In this document: in pieces, positions 17,720 to 26,791 of the stretch
Layout of the letters: each line of letters starts with the position of its first letter
Position numbering within the stretch: the first letter of the stretch is position 1
From: Idiomarina ramblicola
Lineage (GTDB): Bacteria; Pseudomonadota; Gammaproteobacteria; Enterobacterales; Alteromonadaceae
Assembly: GCF_003987255.1 (NCBI RefSeq)
Contig: NZ_PIQC01000001.1
Location: 310,001-374,000, forward strand
Length of the DNA stretch: 64,000 nt
Reading direction: 5' to 3'
Program-made: the position numbers and the translations under genes
The notes under the pieces: generated by a model
What the model was told of the DNA's origin: nothing
What the model saw: the letters and a program-made list of their open reading frames with translations, nothing else
The model's database searches: none

Positions 17720-19391
17720 TTTGCTGCTGTTCTATTTTCGCCCAGCTGTCGCGTAAGCCAACTGTTTGGTTGAATATCAAACGCCCTTCTGTCTCAGCAT
17801 CTTGATCCAGGCAATAGTAGCCCAAGCGCTCAAACTGGAAATTCTCCGCCAGTTTTGCATTCGCCAGGTTCGCTTCCACAAAGCCTTTCTTAATAACCAG
17901 AGACTCAGGGTTCAGCGTCGAGAATAAGTCTTCCTCTGCAGCCGGGTTAGGTACCTGGAATAAACGGTCATACACACGGAACTCGGCTTCTTTCGCTGTT
18001 TCAGCCGAAACCCAGTGAATCACCCCTTTTACTTTACGACCATCCGCCGGGTCTTTACCCAGAGTGTCAGCATCGTAATGGCAGTAAATGGTCTGAATTT
18101 CACCGTTATCGTCTGTTTCTACCCGGTCGGCACGAATAACGTAGGCATTACGTAAACGCACTTCTTTATCCAACACCAGACGCTTAAACTTCTTGTTAGC
18201 CGACTCACGGAAGTCTTCCCGTTCAATCCAAATTTCGCGACTAAAAGTCACCTGGCGCGAGCCCATTTCCGGATCGTTCGGATGGTTTGGCGCGTCCAGC
18301 AATTCCTGTTCACCTTGCGGGTAGTTTTCAATAACAATTTTAACCGGGTCCATCACCGCCATAGCGCGGGGGGCATTGGCGTTCAGGTCGTCACGGATGC
18401 AGGCTTCCAGCATGCTCATTTCTACCTGATTATCCATTTTTGTCACACCAATCCGGCGACAGAATTCACGAATTGAGTCTGGCGTATAACCACGGCGACG
18501 CAAACCCGCCACACTGGCAACGCGCGGATCATCCCAGCCAGTCACTTTGTTTTCTTCTACCAGCGTATTAATAATACGCTTGCTCATCACCGTGTATTGC
18601 AGGTTAAGGCGCGAGAATTCAATTTGCTGCGGATGGCAGTCAATGCTGATGTTATCCAGCACCCAGTCGTACAACCGACGGTTGTCCTGGAACTCGAGCG
18701 TACACAACGAGTGCGTAATGCCTTCCAGCGCATCCGAAATACAATGGGTGAAGTCGTACATTGGATAAACGCACCATTTATCACCCGTCTGGTGATGATG
18801 CACAAAGCGCACACGATAAATAACCGGATCGCGCATACACATAAACGGCGAGCTCATATCAATTTTTGCCCGTAATGCCGCGGTACCTTCTTCATGCTTA
18901 CCTGCTGTCATGTCAGCAAAGTGCTTTAAGTTCTCTTCCACAGAAGTATCACGGTATGGGCTATTCACACCCGGCTCTTTCAGGGTACCGCGCATTTCAC
19001 GCATTTTATCCTGCGGGCTGAAATCAACGTAAGCCAGGCCTTTTTCAATCAGCTCAACCGCAAATGCATGCAGTTGATCAAAGTAATTAGAGGAATAGCG
19101 TGGTTCGCCTTCCCAGTGATAACCCAACCACTCCACGTCTTTTTTAATGGAGTTAACATAGTCCACTTTTTCTTTCAGTGGGTTGGTGTCATCAAAACGC
19201 AGGTTACAGGTGCCGTTATAGTCTTCGGCAATACCGAAATTCAGCACTATCGATTTGGCATGGCCAATATGAAGGTAACCATTAGGTTCCGGAGGAAAAC
19301 GGGTATGTACGGTAGAGTGCTTACCACTGGCCAAATCTTTATCAATGATTTGACGAATAAAATTACTGGGACGTGAATCAGTATCAGCCAT
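17706..19391 (-). CDS. glnS: Glutaminyl-tRNA synthetase
   Basis: A class I aminoacyl-tRNA synthetase of 561 aa (E. coli 554) that charges tRNA-Gln. The HIGH motif is in [16 protein letters not shown] and the KMSKS-equivalent loop is TVMSKRI. The catalytic domain contains [14 protein letters not shown]. Two C-terminal beta-barrels follow, with [22 protein letters not shown] near the end. Transcribed alone. Its presence shows the organism does not rely only on the GatCAB route for Gln-tRNA. Confidence 0.97.
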   Translation of the reverse strand: MADTDSRPSNFIRQIIDKDLASGKHSTVHTRFPPEPNGYLHIGHAKSIVLNFGIAEDYNGTCNLRFDDTNPLKEKVDYVNSIKKDVEWLGYHWEGEPRYSSNYFDQLHAFAVELIEKGLAYVDFSPQDKMREMRGTLKEPGVNSPYRDTSVEENLKHFADMTAGKHEEGTAALRAKIDMSSPFMCMRDPVIYRVRFVHHHQTGDKWCVYPMYDFTHCISDALEGITHSLCTLEFQDNRRLYDWVLDNISIDCHPQQIEFSRLNLQYTVMSKRIINTLVEENKVTGWDDPRVASVAGLRRRGYTPDSIREFCRRIGVTKMDNQVEMSMLEACIRDDLNANAPRAMAVMDPVKIVIENYPQGEQELLDAPNHPNDPEMGSRQVTFSREIWIEREDFRESANKKFKRLVLDKEVRLRNAYVIRADRVETDDNGEIQTIYCHYDADTLGKDPADGRKVKGVIHWVSAETAKEAEFRVYDRLFQVPNPAAEEDLFSTLNPESLVIKKGFVEANLANAKLAENFQFERLGYYCLDQDAETEGRLIFNQTVGLRDSWAKIEQQQTTES

Positions 19392-19439
19392 GAACCTTTT
19401 GTCTCCGCTACAAAATCAACACCGGATAAAATGAAGCGG

Positions 19440-20393
19440 TTATGATCGCAGGTTATCGCCTGCCTGACAAGCTAAGCGAACATTAAAAAACTGATAAAAA
19501 CGGCGCAGTTGCTGCTGTGCGACTTTACCTTCAATGCGGGTAAAACGAACCGTCTGACCGGGTTGGCATTGCGCCAGCCGACCTAAATCGAACGGGTTAA
19601 TGGTGCCCAGTTTGGGGTAACCGCCTAATGTTTGCCTGTCGTGCATCATAATAATGGGCTGGCCGTTCGCCGGCACCTGCACAGATCCCACATTCACACC
19701 TTCAGATACCAGGCCTTCATCGTCATATTCTAACGCTTTACCTGAAAGTCGTATGCCCATACGGTCGCTGTCTTTAGTGACTTCGTAATCTTCATAGCAG
19801 AAAGCTTCTCTTGCAGACATGGGAAAAGCATCGTACTGAAAGCCCGGTATTAAGCCAATAACCGGCGTTTTTTCGTAGTTTGGCCGATAAGTCCAGCCAA
19901 CACGGCGTGATATTTGAAACTCTTGTTCATTAAAGTTGAGTTCATCATCCGCTTTTAGAGGCGAGCCGTCTCCATACAAACCACCCACTGCATCACGGGT
20001 AACCGTTGCACAGCTGCCCCACTTAGGTTCAACCTGAAACCCGCCCTGCACCGCTAAATACACCCGAACACCCGCCGTAGCGTAACCCATTTTTAGTCGC
20101 TGACCAGCTCGGACCTTAAAGTTCTGCCAGTTGTTTAACCTCTCGTCGTCCAATGTCAGTTCAACATCAGCGCCGGTTACGGCACACTGGCAATCACTGT
20201 CAAACTCTGCTTCAAAGCCACCTAAAGTAACTTCTATTTGTGCGGCATTAAAATCATTATTCAGTAGCCGGTTTGCCCATAAAAACGCATGCTCATCAAC
20301 AGGTCCGCCCCGGGTCAGGCCCTTCGACAAATACCCAAAGCGCCCAAAATCCTGAACGGCTGAGCGCATACCCGGCTCAATAATACGCATCAT
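19440..20393 (-). CDS. pxpC: 5-oxoprolinase subunit PxpC (KipA / allophanate hydrolase subunit 2 family)
   Basis: A 317-aa subunit of the ATP-dependent 5-oxoprolinase PxpABC, which opens 5-oxoproline (pyroglutamate, a damage product of glutamine and glutamate) to glutamate. The sequence has the family opening EPGMRSAVQDFGRFGYLSKG and GGPVDEHAFLWANRLL. The C-terminal cyclophilin-like core has MHDRQTLGGYPKLGTI. Overlaps pxpB by 4 bases, last gene of the operon. Confidence 0.92.
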   Translation of the reverse strand: MMRIIEPGMRSAVQDFGRFGYLSKGLTRGGPVDEHAFLWANRLLNNDFNAAQIEVTLGGFEAEFDSDCQCAVTGADVELTLDDERLNNWQNFKVRAGQRLKMGYATAGVRVYLAVQGGFQVEPKWGSCATVTRDAVGGLYGDGSPLKADDELNFNEQEFQISRRVGWTYRPNYEKTPVIGLIPGFQYDAFPMSAREAFCYEDYEVTKDSDRMGIRLSGKALEYDDEGLVSEGVNVGSVQVPANGQPIIMMHDRQTLGGYPKLGTINPFDLGRLAQCQPGQTVRFTRIEGKVAQQQLRRFYQFFNVRLACQAGDNLRS

Positions 20394-21115
20394 GACAAGG
20401 CCTCCGTATCACCGCCTTCCTCAATAAACTGCTCTTTGCTTACCGCGTAAAACTCTACTTCATCACCCACATTAAGCGGACTGATGGTTCCCGATGACGG
20501 GTCATACAACTGGGTAGAAGTACGGCCAATAATGTTCCAGCCGCCGGGAGACGATGACGGATAAACCGCAGTCTGACTTTCGGCAATAGCAACACTGCCT
20601 GCGGTAATACGTTTTCTGGGGTTATCTAAACGAGGTGTTCTGATTTTCTCACTAACTTCACCTAAATAAGCAAAGCCCGGTGCAAAGCCCATGGCGTACA
20701 CACGATAGATTTGCTCAGTATGGGCTTTGATCACATCATCTATTGAACAATTGTTTGTCTCTGCAATACGGGCTAAGTCCGGTCCGACACTCTCGTCATA
20801 ATAAACCGGAATACGATGATGCTTGCCGTTCTGTTCTTGGTCATCGCTGGTTAAATCACTTAAGGTTTTACGCAGACGTTCTCGTATTTCGGGCTCATCG
20901 GTGCGCAAAACATCGTAATACACCATTAAAGAGTTATAGGACGGCACTAAGTCCAGCACCACGTCCGACAGTTGTTCCTCTACCGCTTTAGCTGCTGCAA
21001 GAACCTGTTGGTTAACCGAAACACTGATGCCCTCGCCTAAATAGACAATAACCGCGTCAGCTCCGGCCGACACCAGTTTGGGAAAATCAGTCCCTTTATT
21101 CGTAGAGTTACTCAT
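20390..21115 (-). CDS. pxpB: 5-oxoprolinase subunit PxpB (KipI family)
   Basis: A 241-aa KipI/allophanate-hydrolase-subunit-1 family protein that forms the PxpBC part of 5-oxoprolinase. Typical stretches are DAVIVYLGEGISVSVNQQVL, VPSYNSLMVYYD, and the signature GFAPGFAYLGEVSEKIRTPR followed by PRKRITAGSVAIAESQTAVYP and SPGGWNIIGRT. It overlaps pxpA by 8 bases and pxpC by 4, so translation is coupled throughout. Confidence 0.92.
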   Translation of the reverse strand: MSNSTNKGTDFPKLVSAGADAVIVYLGEGISVSVNQQVLAAAKAVEEQLSDVVLDLVPSYNSLMVYYDVLRTDEPEIRERLRKTLSDLTSDDQEQNGKHHRIPVYYDESVGPDLARIAETNNCSIDDVIKAHTEQIYRVYAMGFAPGFAYLGEVSEKIRTPRLDNPRKRITAGSVAIAESQTAVYPSSSPGGWNIIGRTSTQLYDPSSGTISPLNVGDEVEFYAVSKEQFIEEGGDTEALS

Positions 21116-21884
21116 AAGCTTTTCGGACGATATCCCGCAGTCTCTCCACTGTTTCTATCGCCTTTGGATTATCCCCGTGAACACATAGAGAATCGATTTC
21201 AATTTGCAGCTGTTTGCCCGAGACACTCTCAATAGCACGACCGTTAGCAAAAGCCTCAGCTTGGGCATACATGGTTTCAGGGTCACCATGCACGGCATCA
21301 GAATTGCTTCGTGAGCGCAGTTGCCCGTTGTCGTCATAAGCCCGGTCAGCAAAGCCTTCAAACCATAATTCGACATTAAATTTTTGCGCACGGTGGCGCC
21401 AGGCATCGTTTTCAGGGGTTGCCATAACCATTAACGGCAGCGGCTCATGCCGATCGTCCTGCAGCGCAGCAATAGCCTGACAAACCGCATCAAACTGCTG
21501 CCCGTCGCTCAGCATGTCGTTGTAAAGTGCTCCGTGCGGCTTCACATAACTCACTTCAGTTTTCTGCCCGGCGCAAATGCCCTGCAGAGCACCGACCTGG
21601 TATTGAATTAACGCCGTCACTTCATCGGGTTTTAACTTCATGTGGCGTCGCCCAAAACCAACGAGATCAGGATACGCGGGGTGCGCTCCTATGGTCACAT
21701 TATGCTGTTTTGCAAGCTTGACGGTTTTTAGCATGGTCAGAGGGTCTGACGCATGAAAACCGCAAGCCACATTGGCGCAGTCAATGTGTGGCATGATTAA
21801 GTCATCGGCACCCATTTTCCAGGCGCCGAAGCTTTCACCAATATCGCTGTTTAATGTGATTTTTGGGGTAATCCGACGACTCAT
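21108..21884 (-). CDS. pxpA: 5-oxoprolinase subunit PxpA (LamB/YcsF family)
   Basis: A 258-aa LamB/YcsF protein, the third subunit of 5-oxoprolinase. The opening LNSDIGESFGAWKMGADD and MPHIDCANVACGFHASDP are diagnostic. VTIGAHPAYPDLVGFGRR, SYVKPHGALYNDM and the C-terminal SLCVHGDNPKAIE complete the metal-binding-like polar surface. First enzyme gene in pxpA-B-C. Its start overlaps the stop of the small membrane protein upstream by 4 bases (ATGA). Confidence 0.93.
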   Translation of the reverse strand: MSRRITPKITLNSDIGESFGAWKMGADDLIMPHIDCANVACGFHASDPLTMLKTVKLAKQHNVTIGAHPAYPDLVGFGRRHMKLKPDEVTALIQYQVGALQGICAGQKTEVSYVKPHGALYNDMLSDGQQFDAVCQAIAALQDDRHEPLPLMVMATPENDAWRHRAQKFNVELWFEGFADRAYDDNGQLRSRSNSDAVHGDPETMYAQAEAFANGRAIESVSGKQLQIEIDSLCVHGDNPKAIETVERLRDIVRKAYE

Positions 21885-22285
21885 TCTTCGCCCTTTTCCG
21901 ATTTTCTGGCTTCGATGTCTCCCATTAACTTGGTCAGACTCACGCCAAATAAATACAGACCAATACCAACAGAGGCTAACTGCAATGGAGGCAAGCTAAG
22001 CACCACCAACTGATGCTTAGCAAATACGGCTATTGCACCGATGAGCCCCATGGTGGTTATGGCACTGGCAACCAAAGTAACGGGCGCCATCCACGACAAC
22101 AACCAACGCAGTCTTAACAGTGCGCAAAGTCCACCCAGTACTAAGCCCCAGGCAATAGGCACACCAAGCTTGTACCAACCGAGGTTAAAATTCGCAATCA
22201 GCGTAATCAGGTCTTCCTGCTCGGCCGTATAGAAAAATAAGCCGACTGCACCTGCTAAAATAACAATTCGTTTCGCTATATTCAT
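21881..22285 (-). CDS. Unknown four-helix membrane protein coupled to pxpA
   Basis: A 134-aa hydrophobic protein with four predicted membrane helices (about 5-22, 35-58, 63-90 and 92-117) and a charged C-terminal tail ending SEKGEE. I do not recognise the family. The 4-base ATGA overlap with pxpA implies translation coupling, so it is likely tied to 5-oxoproline metabolism, perhaps uptake or membrane tethering. It is too small to resemble the NRAMP-type or DUF969/DUF979 proteins often seen in pxp operons. Confidence 0.7.
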   Translation of the reverse strand: MNIAKRIVILAGAVGLFFYTAEQEDLITLIANFNLGWYKLGVPIAWGLVLGGLCALLRLRWLLSWMAPVTLVASAITTMGLIGAIAVFAKHQLVVLSLPPLQLASVGIGLYLFGVSLTKLMGDIEARKSEKGEE

Positions 22286-22296
22286 TACTTAGATTC

Positions 22297-22557
22297 CTAC
22301 ATGAACAGACTGATAATAAAAAGGATAATCGCGATAATCGGAATCCACAGGATAGGCGACTGATACCACTTTAACGTCGGCTTATCAGTTCGATTAAGCG
22401 ATTTTAAAGTGGGTTGCTTATAAAGCCAGATAATACCTATCAGCATGAGAACCGCACCCGACAGCCTGACATTGGTGTCGTTGTCGCTCACCACACCCAA
22501 AACAGCCATTAACAGTCCAGCAATAAGAATCAGTAATGCCAAAACACGTTGCCACAT
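22297..22557 (-). CDS. Unknown small membrane protein upstream of the pxp operon
   Basis: An 86-aa protein with three hydrophobic segments (about 4-22, 31-45 and 68-85) separated by a basic loop (YKQPTLKSLNRTDKPTLKWYQ). No family recognised. It lies 11 bases ahead of the 134-aa gene on the same strand, so it probably opens the pxp transcript. The promoter should lie in the 76-bp gap shared with the divergent gene at 22634. Confidence 0.6.
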   Translation of the reverse strand: MWQRVLALLILIAGLLMAVLGVVSDNDTNVRLSGAVLMLIGIIWLYKQPTLKSLNRTDKPTLKWYQSPILWIPIIAIILFIISLFM

Positions 22558-22633
22558 ACTTCCCCCAAGTCATTGTTCTTATCATTATTGTCTTTATACT
22601 AAGAATTTATACTGTATCAGTTTCTGGAGCCAT

Positions 22634-23089
22634 ATGTTAAAGCAAATTCTGCTCGGCGTGAGTGCCATTATTATTACTGTTGTTGTTATTCTTGGTAGCG
22701 CGGTTATTTATCAAAAGACCACCATGCAGCCCGACCTTCCGCATGAGGAAGACTGTGAAATACAGCAAATGGCGACTACTGCCGATGGTTCTTTAGAAGC
22801 TCATAGTTATTGGTGTAAGCGTGGAGACAACACGCAGTGGCAAGGTTATGAAATTTGGCTGCACGAGCCACAACCAGACAAATGGCAGCGCATTATGACC
22901 ACCGAACACGACGGCTGCATTAAACTGGAACTGGCTGATCAGAAGCTTGAGATCAACCACGACGGAGAACGCGGCGATATGTTTTTAGTCGAACCGGTAT
23001 TTCTGTTTAACGATGCACAAGGCGTCAGCCAGTCGCTGTCGGTTCAGGTTTCTACCCGGGGCGACGCCGTGTGTTCTGACTCTGAGTAA
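22634..23089 (+). CDS. Unknown exported or membrane-anchored protein with four cysteines
   Basis: A 151-aa protein. The ATG at 22634 has a TGGAG ribosome site; the longer frame from 22445 runs antisense through the 86-aa gene and is not credible. Residues 4-28 form one hydrophobic segment (signal anchor or uncleaved signal). The rest is a hydrophilic domain with four cysteines (in EEDCEI, YWCKRG, DGCIKL and AVCSDS) that could form two disulfides in the periplasm. No family recognised. Convergent with the SDR gene. Confidence 0.65.
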   Translation: MLKQILLGVSAIIITVVVILGSAVIYQKTTMQPDLPHEEDCEIQQMATTADGSLEAHSYWCKRGDNTQWQGYEIWLHEPQPDKWQRIMTTEHDGCIKLELADQKLEINHDGERGDMFLVEPVFLFNDAQGVSQSLSVQVSTRGDAVCSDSE

Positions 23090-23103
23090 AGCTCTGGCTC
23101 GGA

Positions 23104-23874
23104 TTAAGCCAACTTTAACACCCACTTGAGCGGCAGGCGTTTCATTAGGAATGCCATTAACGCCCAGGGCCAGTAAGGGACGTACGCTTTTACTGGCTCT
23201 TTATTAATGGCCTTCGCCAGCAGTCGGCAACCTGTCTCGGTATCCACCATAAAAGGCGTGTTTTTCACTTTTTCATTAATTTCAGAACGAATGTAACCCG
23301 GATAAATGGTCGACACTTTAATTGGGCTGTTGCTGCCGTAGGTTTTCATTAAGTCCGCACGAATACCCTCGGTTAACGACGCCAGCCCGGCCTTGGTTGC
23401 CGCATACACCGTCATAGCCCGTGGCATACCACGGAAAGCACTCATGGACGAAATAGTCACTAAATGCCCACCCTTTTGCTCGCGCAGAATCTCCATAGCC
23501 GCTTCACATTGTACCAGCGCAGCCACAAAGTTCGTTTCCGCCGTGGCTTTATTGGCTTCGAAATACCCCGTACCTAACGCTGCGCCTTTGCCCATGCCCG
23601 CATTAATGATAAAGCGGTCAATTTGGCCCTGCTCTTGTTTGAACTCCTGAAACACACGGAATACGTCTTCATGAGCGTTTACGTCCAGCGTTTTAATGCT
23701 AACGGTTATGCCTGAATGCTTGTCTTCCAGCTCGGTTTTTAACGCCTCTAAGCGATCTAAACGGCGGGCGCACAGACATAAATTTTTGCCTTCTGCGGCA
23801 AATTCACGCGCCATGCCCTGTCCTAAGCCAGAGCTGGCACCGGTAATTAAAATAGTCTTCCGTTCTTGTGACAT
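23104..23874 (-). CDS. Short-chain dehydrogenase/reductase
   Basis: A 256-aa classical SDR with the cofactor loop TGASSGLGQGMAREF (TGxxxGxG), NAG at INAGMGKG, the catalytic serine in TISSMSAF and YxxxK in VYAATKAG. The ARRLDRL arginines after the second strand favour NADP(H). The C-terminus is hydrophobic and basic (YWPWALMAFLMKRLPLKW), which suggests membrane association. It lies 27 bases after the APH-like gene in the acyl-CoA dehydrogenase operon, so it may act on a hydroxy- or keto-acyl intermediate; that is inference. Confidence 0.88.
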   Translation of the reverse strand: MSQERKTILITGASSGLGQGMAREFAAEGKNLCLCARRLDRLEALKTELEDKHSGITVSIKTLDVNAHEDVFRVFQEFKQEQGQIDRFIINAGMGKGAALGTGYFEANKATAETNFVAALVQCEAAMEILREQKGGHLVTISSMSAFRGMPRAMTVYAATKAGLASLTEGIRADLMKTYGSNSPIKVSTIYPGYIRSEINEKVKNTPFMVDTETGCRLLAKAINKEPVKAYVPYWPWALMAFLMKRLPLKWVLKLA

Positions 23875-23901
23875 TACTGAGCTCTCTTTTTTTATAATTC
23901 G

Positions 23902-24987
23902 TTAGGCTTTAGCGATACGCCGACGGCAGCGCCACAGCAAATAGTTCACCAGGAACCAGAAGTTCTTAAAGGCTTTGTTATTGGTTTGCTTATGGTGGTA
24001 GCGGTAGTAGATTTGCTGGGCAATAACCGCCAAACGGAACAGACCAAACACCTCATAAAACGCAAAGTCTTCGACCTTGGTGCCAGTGCGTTCGCAGTAA
24101 TAATCGATAATTTCTTTACGGGTTAACATGCCCGGATAATCACTCGGTTGGCGTTTAGTTGCGCGCGCCACTTTGTCATCGCCCGCTTCTATCCAGTACG
24201 CCAGCGAGTTGCCTAAATCCATTAACGGGTTACCTAGGGTCGCCAGCTCCCAATCCAGAATACCGATAATGTCGGTTGGGTCTTCCGGGTTGAGTATCAG
24301 GTTGTCCAGCCGAAAGTCATTATGAACCAAACAAATTTTCTCGCTTTGCGGCTGGTTCTCTTGTAACCAGCGCATGACCGACTTAGCGCCGAATACATTC
24401 CAGGTCTTTGCTTTTTCATAACGGCCACACCAGCCATTTACCTGACGCTCAGTGTAACCTTTACCTTTGGCTATTTTGCGTAGTCCGGTGCTGTCTAAAT
24501 CCACCTGGTGCAGCTTTATCAGTTTATCCAGTGCATTCGTACATAACTTTCGAGCCTGCTCAGAGCTTAAGTCCAGCCCTTTGGGAAAGCGCCGGCGCGG
24601 AATAATACCTGTAATGTGCTCCATAACATAAAACTCAGCACCAATAACCGACTCGTCACGGCAATACGCCAGCATTCTGGGTACGTGTGGAAACTCTGGT
24701 CTCAGGCGTTTTTGCAGGCGGAACTCACGACCCATGTCGTGGGCTGACTTGGCCTTCGTGCCATCTGGCGGGCGGCGCAAAACCAAAGCCAGACCGTTGT
24801 AATCTAATCGGTAAGTCCAGTTAGACACTCCACCGGTATACTGAGTAATGCGTAGCGTACCCCGGTCTTCAGGCAGCTCATCACCAATATGCTCCGCCAA
24901 CCAGTTATCTAAAGCCTCAATTGGTAAGGTTTCTTCTTCGCGTACGTCACTCGCCTGGTCAACTACGGCGGATGAAGGATCAGTCAT
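23902..24987 (-). CDS. APH-like phosphotransferase, ACAD10/ACAD11 N-terminal type
   Basis: A 361-aa kinase-fold protein of the aminoglycoside phosphotransferase family. The catalytic loop is CLVHNDFRLDNLIL (HxDxxxxN) and the metal motif is GILDWELATLGNP. An N-terminal lobe has GVSNWTYRLDYNGLALVLRRPP. In animal ACAD10/11 this domain is fused to an acyl-CoA dehydrogenase and phosphorylates 4-hydroxyacyl-CoAs, and related bacterial kinases act in levulinate-type catabolism. Here the gene overlaps the acyl-CoA dehydrogenase gene by 8 bases, a split form of the same pairing. Antibiotic resistance is unlikely. Confidence 0.88.
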   Translation of the reverse strand: MTDPSSAVVDQASDVREEETLPIEALDNWLAEHIGDELPEDRGTLRITQYTGGVSNWTYRLDYNGLALVLRRPPDGTKAKSAHDMGREFRLQKRLRPEFPHVPRMLAYCRDESVIGAEFYVMEHITGIIPRRRFPKGLDLSSEQARKLCTNALDKLIKLHQVDLDSTGLRKIAKGKGYTERQVNGWCGRYEKAKTWNVFGAKSVMRWLQENQPQSEKICLVHNDFRLDNLILNPEDPTDIIGILDWELATLGNPLMDLGNSLAYWIEAGDDKVARATKRQPSDYPGMLTRKEIIDYYCERTGTKVEDFAFYEVFGLFRLAVIAQQIYYRYHHKQTNNKAFKNFWFLVNYLLWRCRRRIAKA

Positions 24988-26215
24988 TGGTGCGCCCTTT
25001 CCATTGTTTTAATTCGCTTTTTGCAATAGTCGCACGGTGAACCGCATCGGGTCCATCGGCAATACGTAATGAACGGGCTACCGTCAGTAACCCCGGTAAC
25101 GGTGTGTCGTGACACATAGAAGCACCACCAAACAGTTGCATGGTTTCATCCACCACTTTTTGCAGCACATTCGGTGCCACCAGCTTAATGGCCGATATTT
25201 CTTTAATAGCCTTCATGGCACCAATGTTGTCGATTTGCCAGGCCGCGTGCAGAGTCAGCAAGCGCGCTTGATCAATCGCCACGCGTAAATCGGCTAAACG
25301 CTCGGTGTTGCCGCCCAGTTTCATTAAGGGTTCACCAAAGGCAATGCGCGATACGCCACGCTCAATGAAAAGCTCCAGCGCCCGCTCTGCCGCGCCAATA
25401 GCCCGCATACAATGGTGAATACGCCCAGGGCCTAAACGCCCCTGCGCAATTTTAAAACCCGCACCGGGGCCGACAATAATGTTTTCTTTCGGTACGCGCA
25501 CATTGTCGAACACTACTTCACCATGGCCATAAGGCGCGTCGTACTCGCCTAACGCTGGCAGCATGCGCTCTATGTTAACGCCCGGAGTGTTTAACGGAAC
25601 CAGCACCATAGAGTGACGATGATGCTTTTCAGCGTCTTCGTCGGTCAGCCCCATAACAATAGCAATTTCGGCGTCAGGGTGGCCTAAACCGGTACTCCAC
25701 CACTTACGGCCGTTAATAACCCAGTCGGAGCCGTCGGCAACAATGGTGGTTTGCATATTGGTGGCGTCGGAGGACGCGACATCGGGCTCTGTCATACAAA
25801 ACACCGAGCGAATGTCGCCGTTTAAAAGCGGCTTTAACCACTGCTCTTGCTGCGGATCATCACCAAAGTGATACAGCACTTCCATGTTACCCGTGTCGGG
25901 AGCATTGCAGTTGAATACTTCCGGCGCTAACAGGCTTCGCCCCATGCGCTCAGCTAATGGCGCATATTCCAGCGTGCTTAAACCAGCACCCAGTTCTTCG
26001 TCCGGCAAAAACAAGTTCCAAAGCCCCTGCTCTTTCGCTAACTGCTTAAGCTCCGCCACCCGTGGCGGCACCTGCCATTCACGCCAATTCGGCGTGCTGT
26101 TTAGCCGATAATTCTCTTTTTGATACTGGTCTTCATACGGCTCAATATGCTCGCGCATAAAAGCGTCAAGCCGCGCCAAATAGTCCTTTGTTTTCGCACT
26201 GTAGGAAAAGTCCAT
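24980..26215 (-). CDS. Acyl-CoA dehydrogenase, ACAD10/11-like
   Basis: A 411-aa FAD acyl-CoA dehydrogenase. I chose the start at 26215, with a GGAG site and MDFSYSAKTKDYLARL as opening, over the 26275 start. Recognised blocks are FCMTEPDVASSDATNMQTT (FAD/substrate loop), INGRKWWSTG, FDNVRVPKENIIVGPGAGF, and LFGGASMCHDTPLPGLLTVARSLRIADGPDAVHR near the C-terminus. First gene of a three-gene operon with the APH-like kinase and an SDR, fitting breakdown of 4-hydroxy or branched fatty acids. Confidence 0.92.
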   Translation of the reverse strand: MDFSYSAKTKDYLARLDAFMREHIEPYEDQYQKENYRLNSTPNWREWQVPPRVAELKQLAKEQGLWNLFLPDEELGAGLSTLEYAPLAERMGRSLLAPEVFNCNAPDTGNMEVLYHFGDDPQQEQWLKPLLNGDIRSVFCMTEPDVASSDATNMQTTIVADGSDWVINGRKWWSTGLGHPDAEIAIVMGLTDEDAEKHHRHSMVLVPLNTPGVNIERMLPALGEYDAPYGHGEVVFDNVRVPKENIIVGPGAGFKIAQGRLGPGRIHHCMRAIGAAERALELFIERGVSRIAFGEPLMKLGGNTERLADLRVAIDQARLLTLHAAWQIDNIGAMKAIKEISAIKLVAPNVLQKVVDETMQLFGGASMCHDTPLPGLLTVARSLRIADGPDAVHRATIAKSELKQWKGRTND

Positions 26216-26374
26216 AATGCCCGCTCCGAACGAATATTTAACAGCATTGTAGACTTGAAACAGTTGGTGGTACAACCAGAGTTGAGGGCAAAGTTTTAGT
26301 AAACGATTGGTGAGGTTGCAGGTTTATAACTTAGTCAGCAGATTATTTAATTCGAGCATCGGAAACTTTTGGGT

Positions 26375-26400
26375 GGACGTCAGCCTTGTGCCAAGAGCGG
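26375..26400 (-). repeat. Intergenic palindromic repeat, copy a
   Basis: On the minus strand this reads CCGCTCTTGGCACAAGG followed by CTGACGTCC. It aligns over 22 bases with about 4-5 mismatches to copy b (28407). The ends (CCGCT and GCTGAC) suggest an imperfect stem. It lies between the acyl-CoA dehydrogenase operon and the small zinc-ribbon gene. Confidence 0.55.
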
Positions 26401-26425
26401 ACGTTAACTCCTCGTTATTGTGTTG

Positions 26426-26674
26426 TCACAACTCGACGACTTTAACTGCTCGCTTGTAGTCACCACCGCTAGGCTCAACAAAATATCTCATATCGCAATC
26501 TGGGCAGATTACACACGTATTCTCGCTTGGTCCTTTAAGTTGCCCTGACTTACCGAGTAAAGGAAGCTCACGCGCACAACAACATTGCCAACTGGCATTA
26601 TTGCCAGTTGCTACGGCTCGTTCATCCGGTGTATTTGTTCGTACTAACGGGATTAACCTCTGTTCTTGTGGCAT
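26426..26674 (-). CDS. Small zinc-ribbon-like protein
   Basis: An 82-aa soluble protein with cysteines arranged as a probable zinc site: QCCC near residue 31 and CVICPDC near residues 53-59, followed by MRYFVEPSGG. The spacing resembles a rubredoxin- or ribbon-type knuckle. No named family recognised. It starts ATG-CCA-CAA, with a weak GGAG-like site 8 bases upstream on the minus strand. It is one of several short same-strand genes in a spacer-rich accessory stretch. Confidence 0.6.
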   Translation of the reverse strand: MPQEQRLIPLVRTNTPDERAVATGNNASWQCCCARELPLLGKSGQLKGPSENTCVICPDCDMRYFVEPSGGDYKRAVKVVEL

Positions 26675-26791
26675 AAAATCTCCAAAAATAAATAGCGCTC
26701 ATATTTCCGACAAATGTCGAGTGCAACCGAATGGAACCGAAAGCACAATGTGGTAGAAGTTAGCCAGCTCTCGTTAAAATCTTATTTGCTA

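Noticed and set aside
23902-24987. Aminoglycoside resistance gene
   Set aside because: The APH fold is present, but the operon with an acyl-CoA dehydrogenase and SDR fits the ACAD10/11 kinase family.
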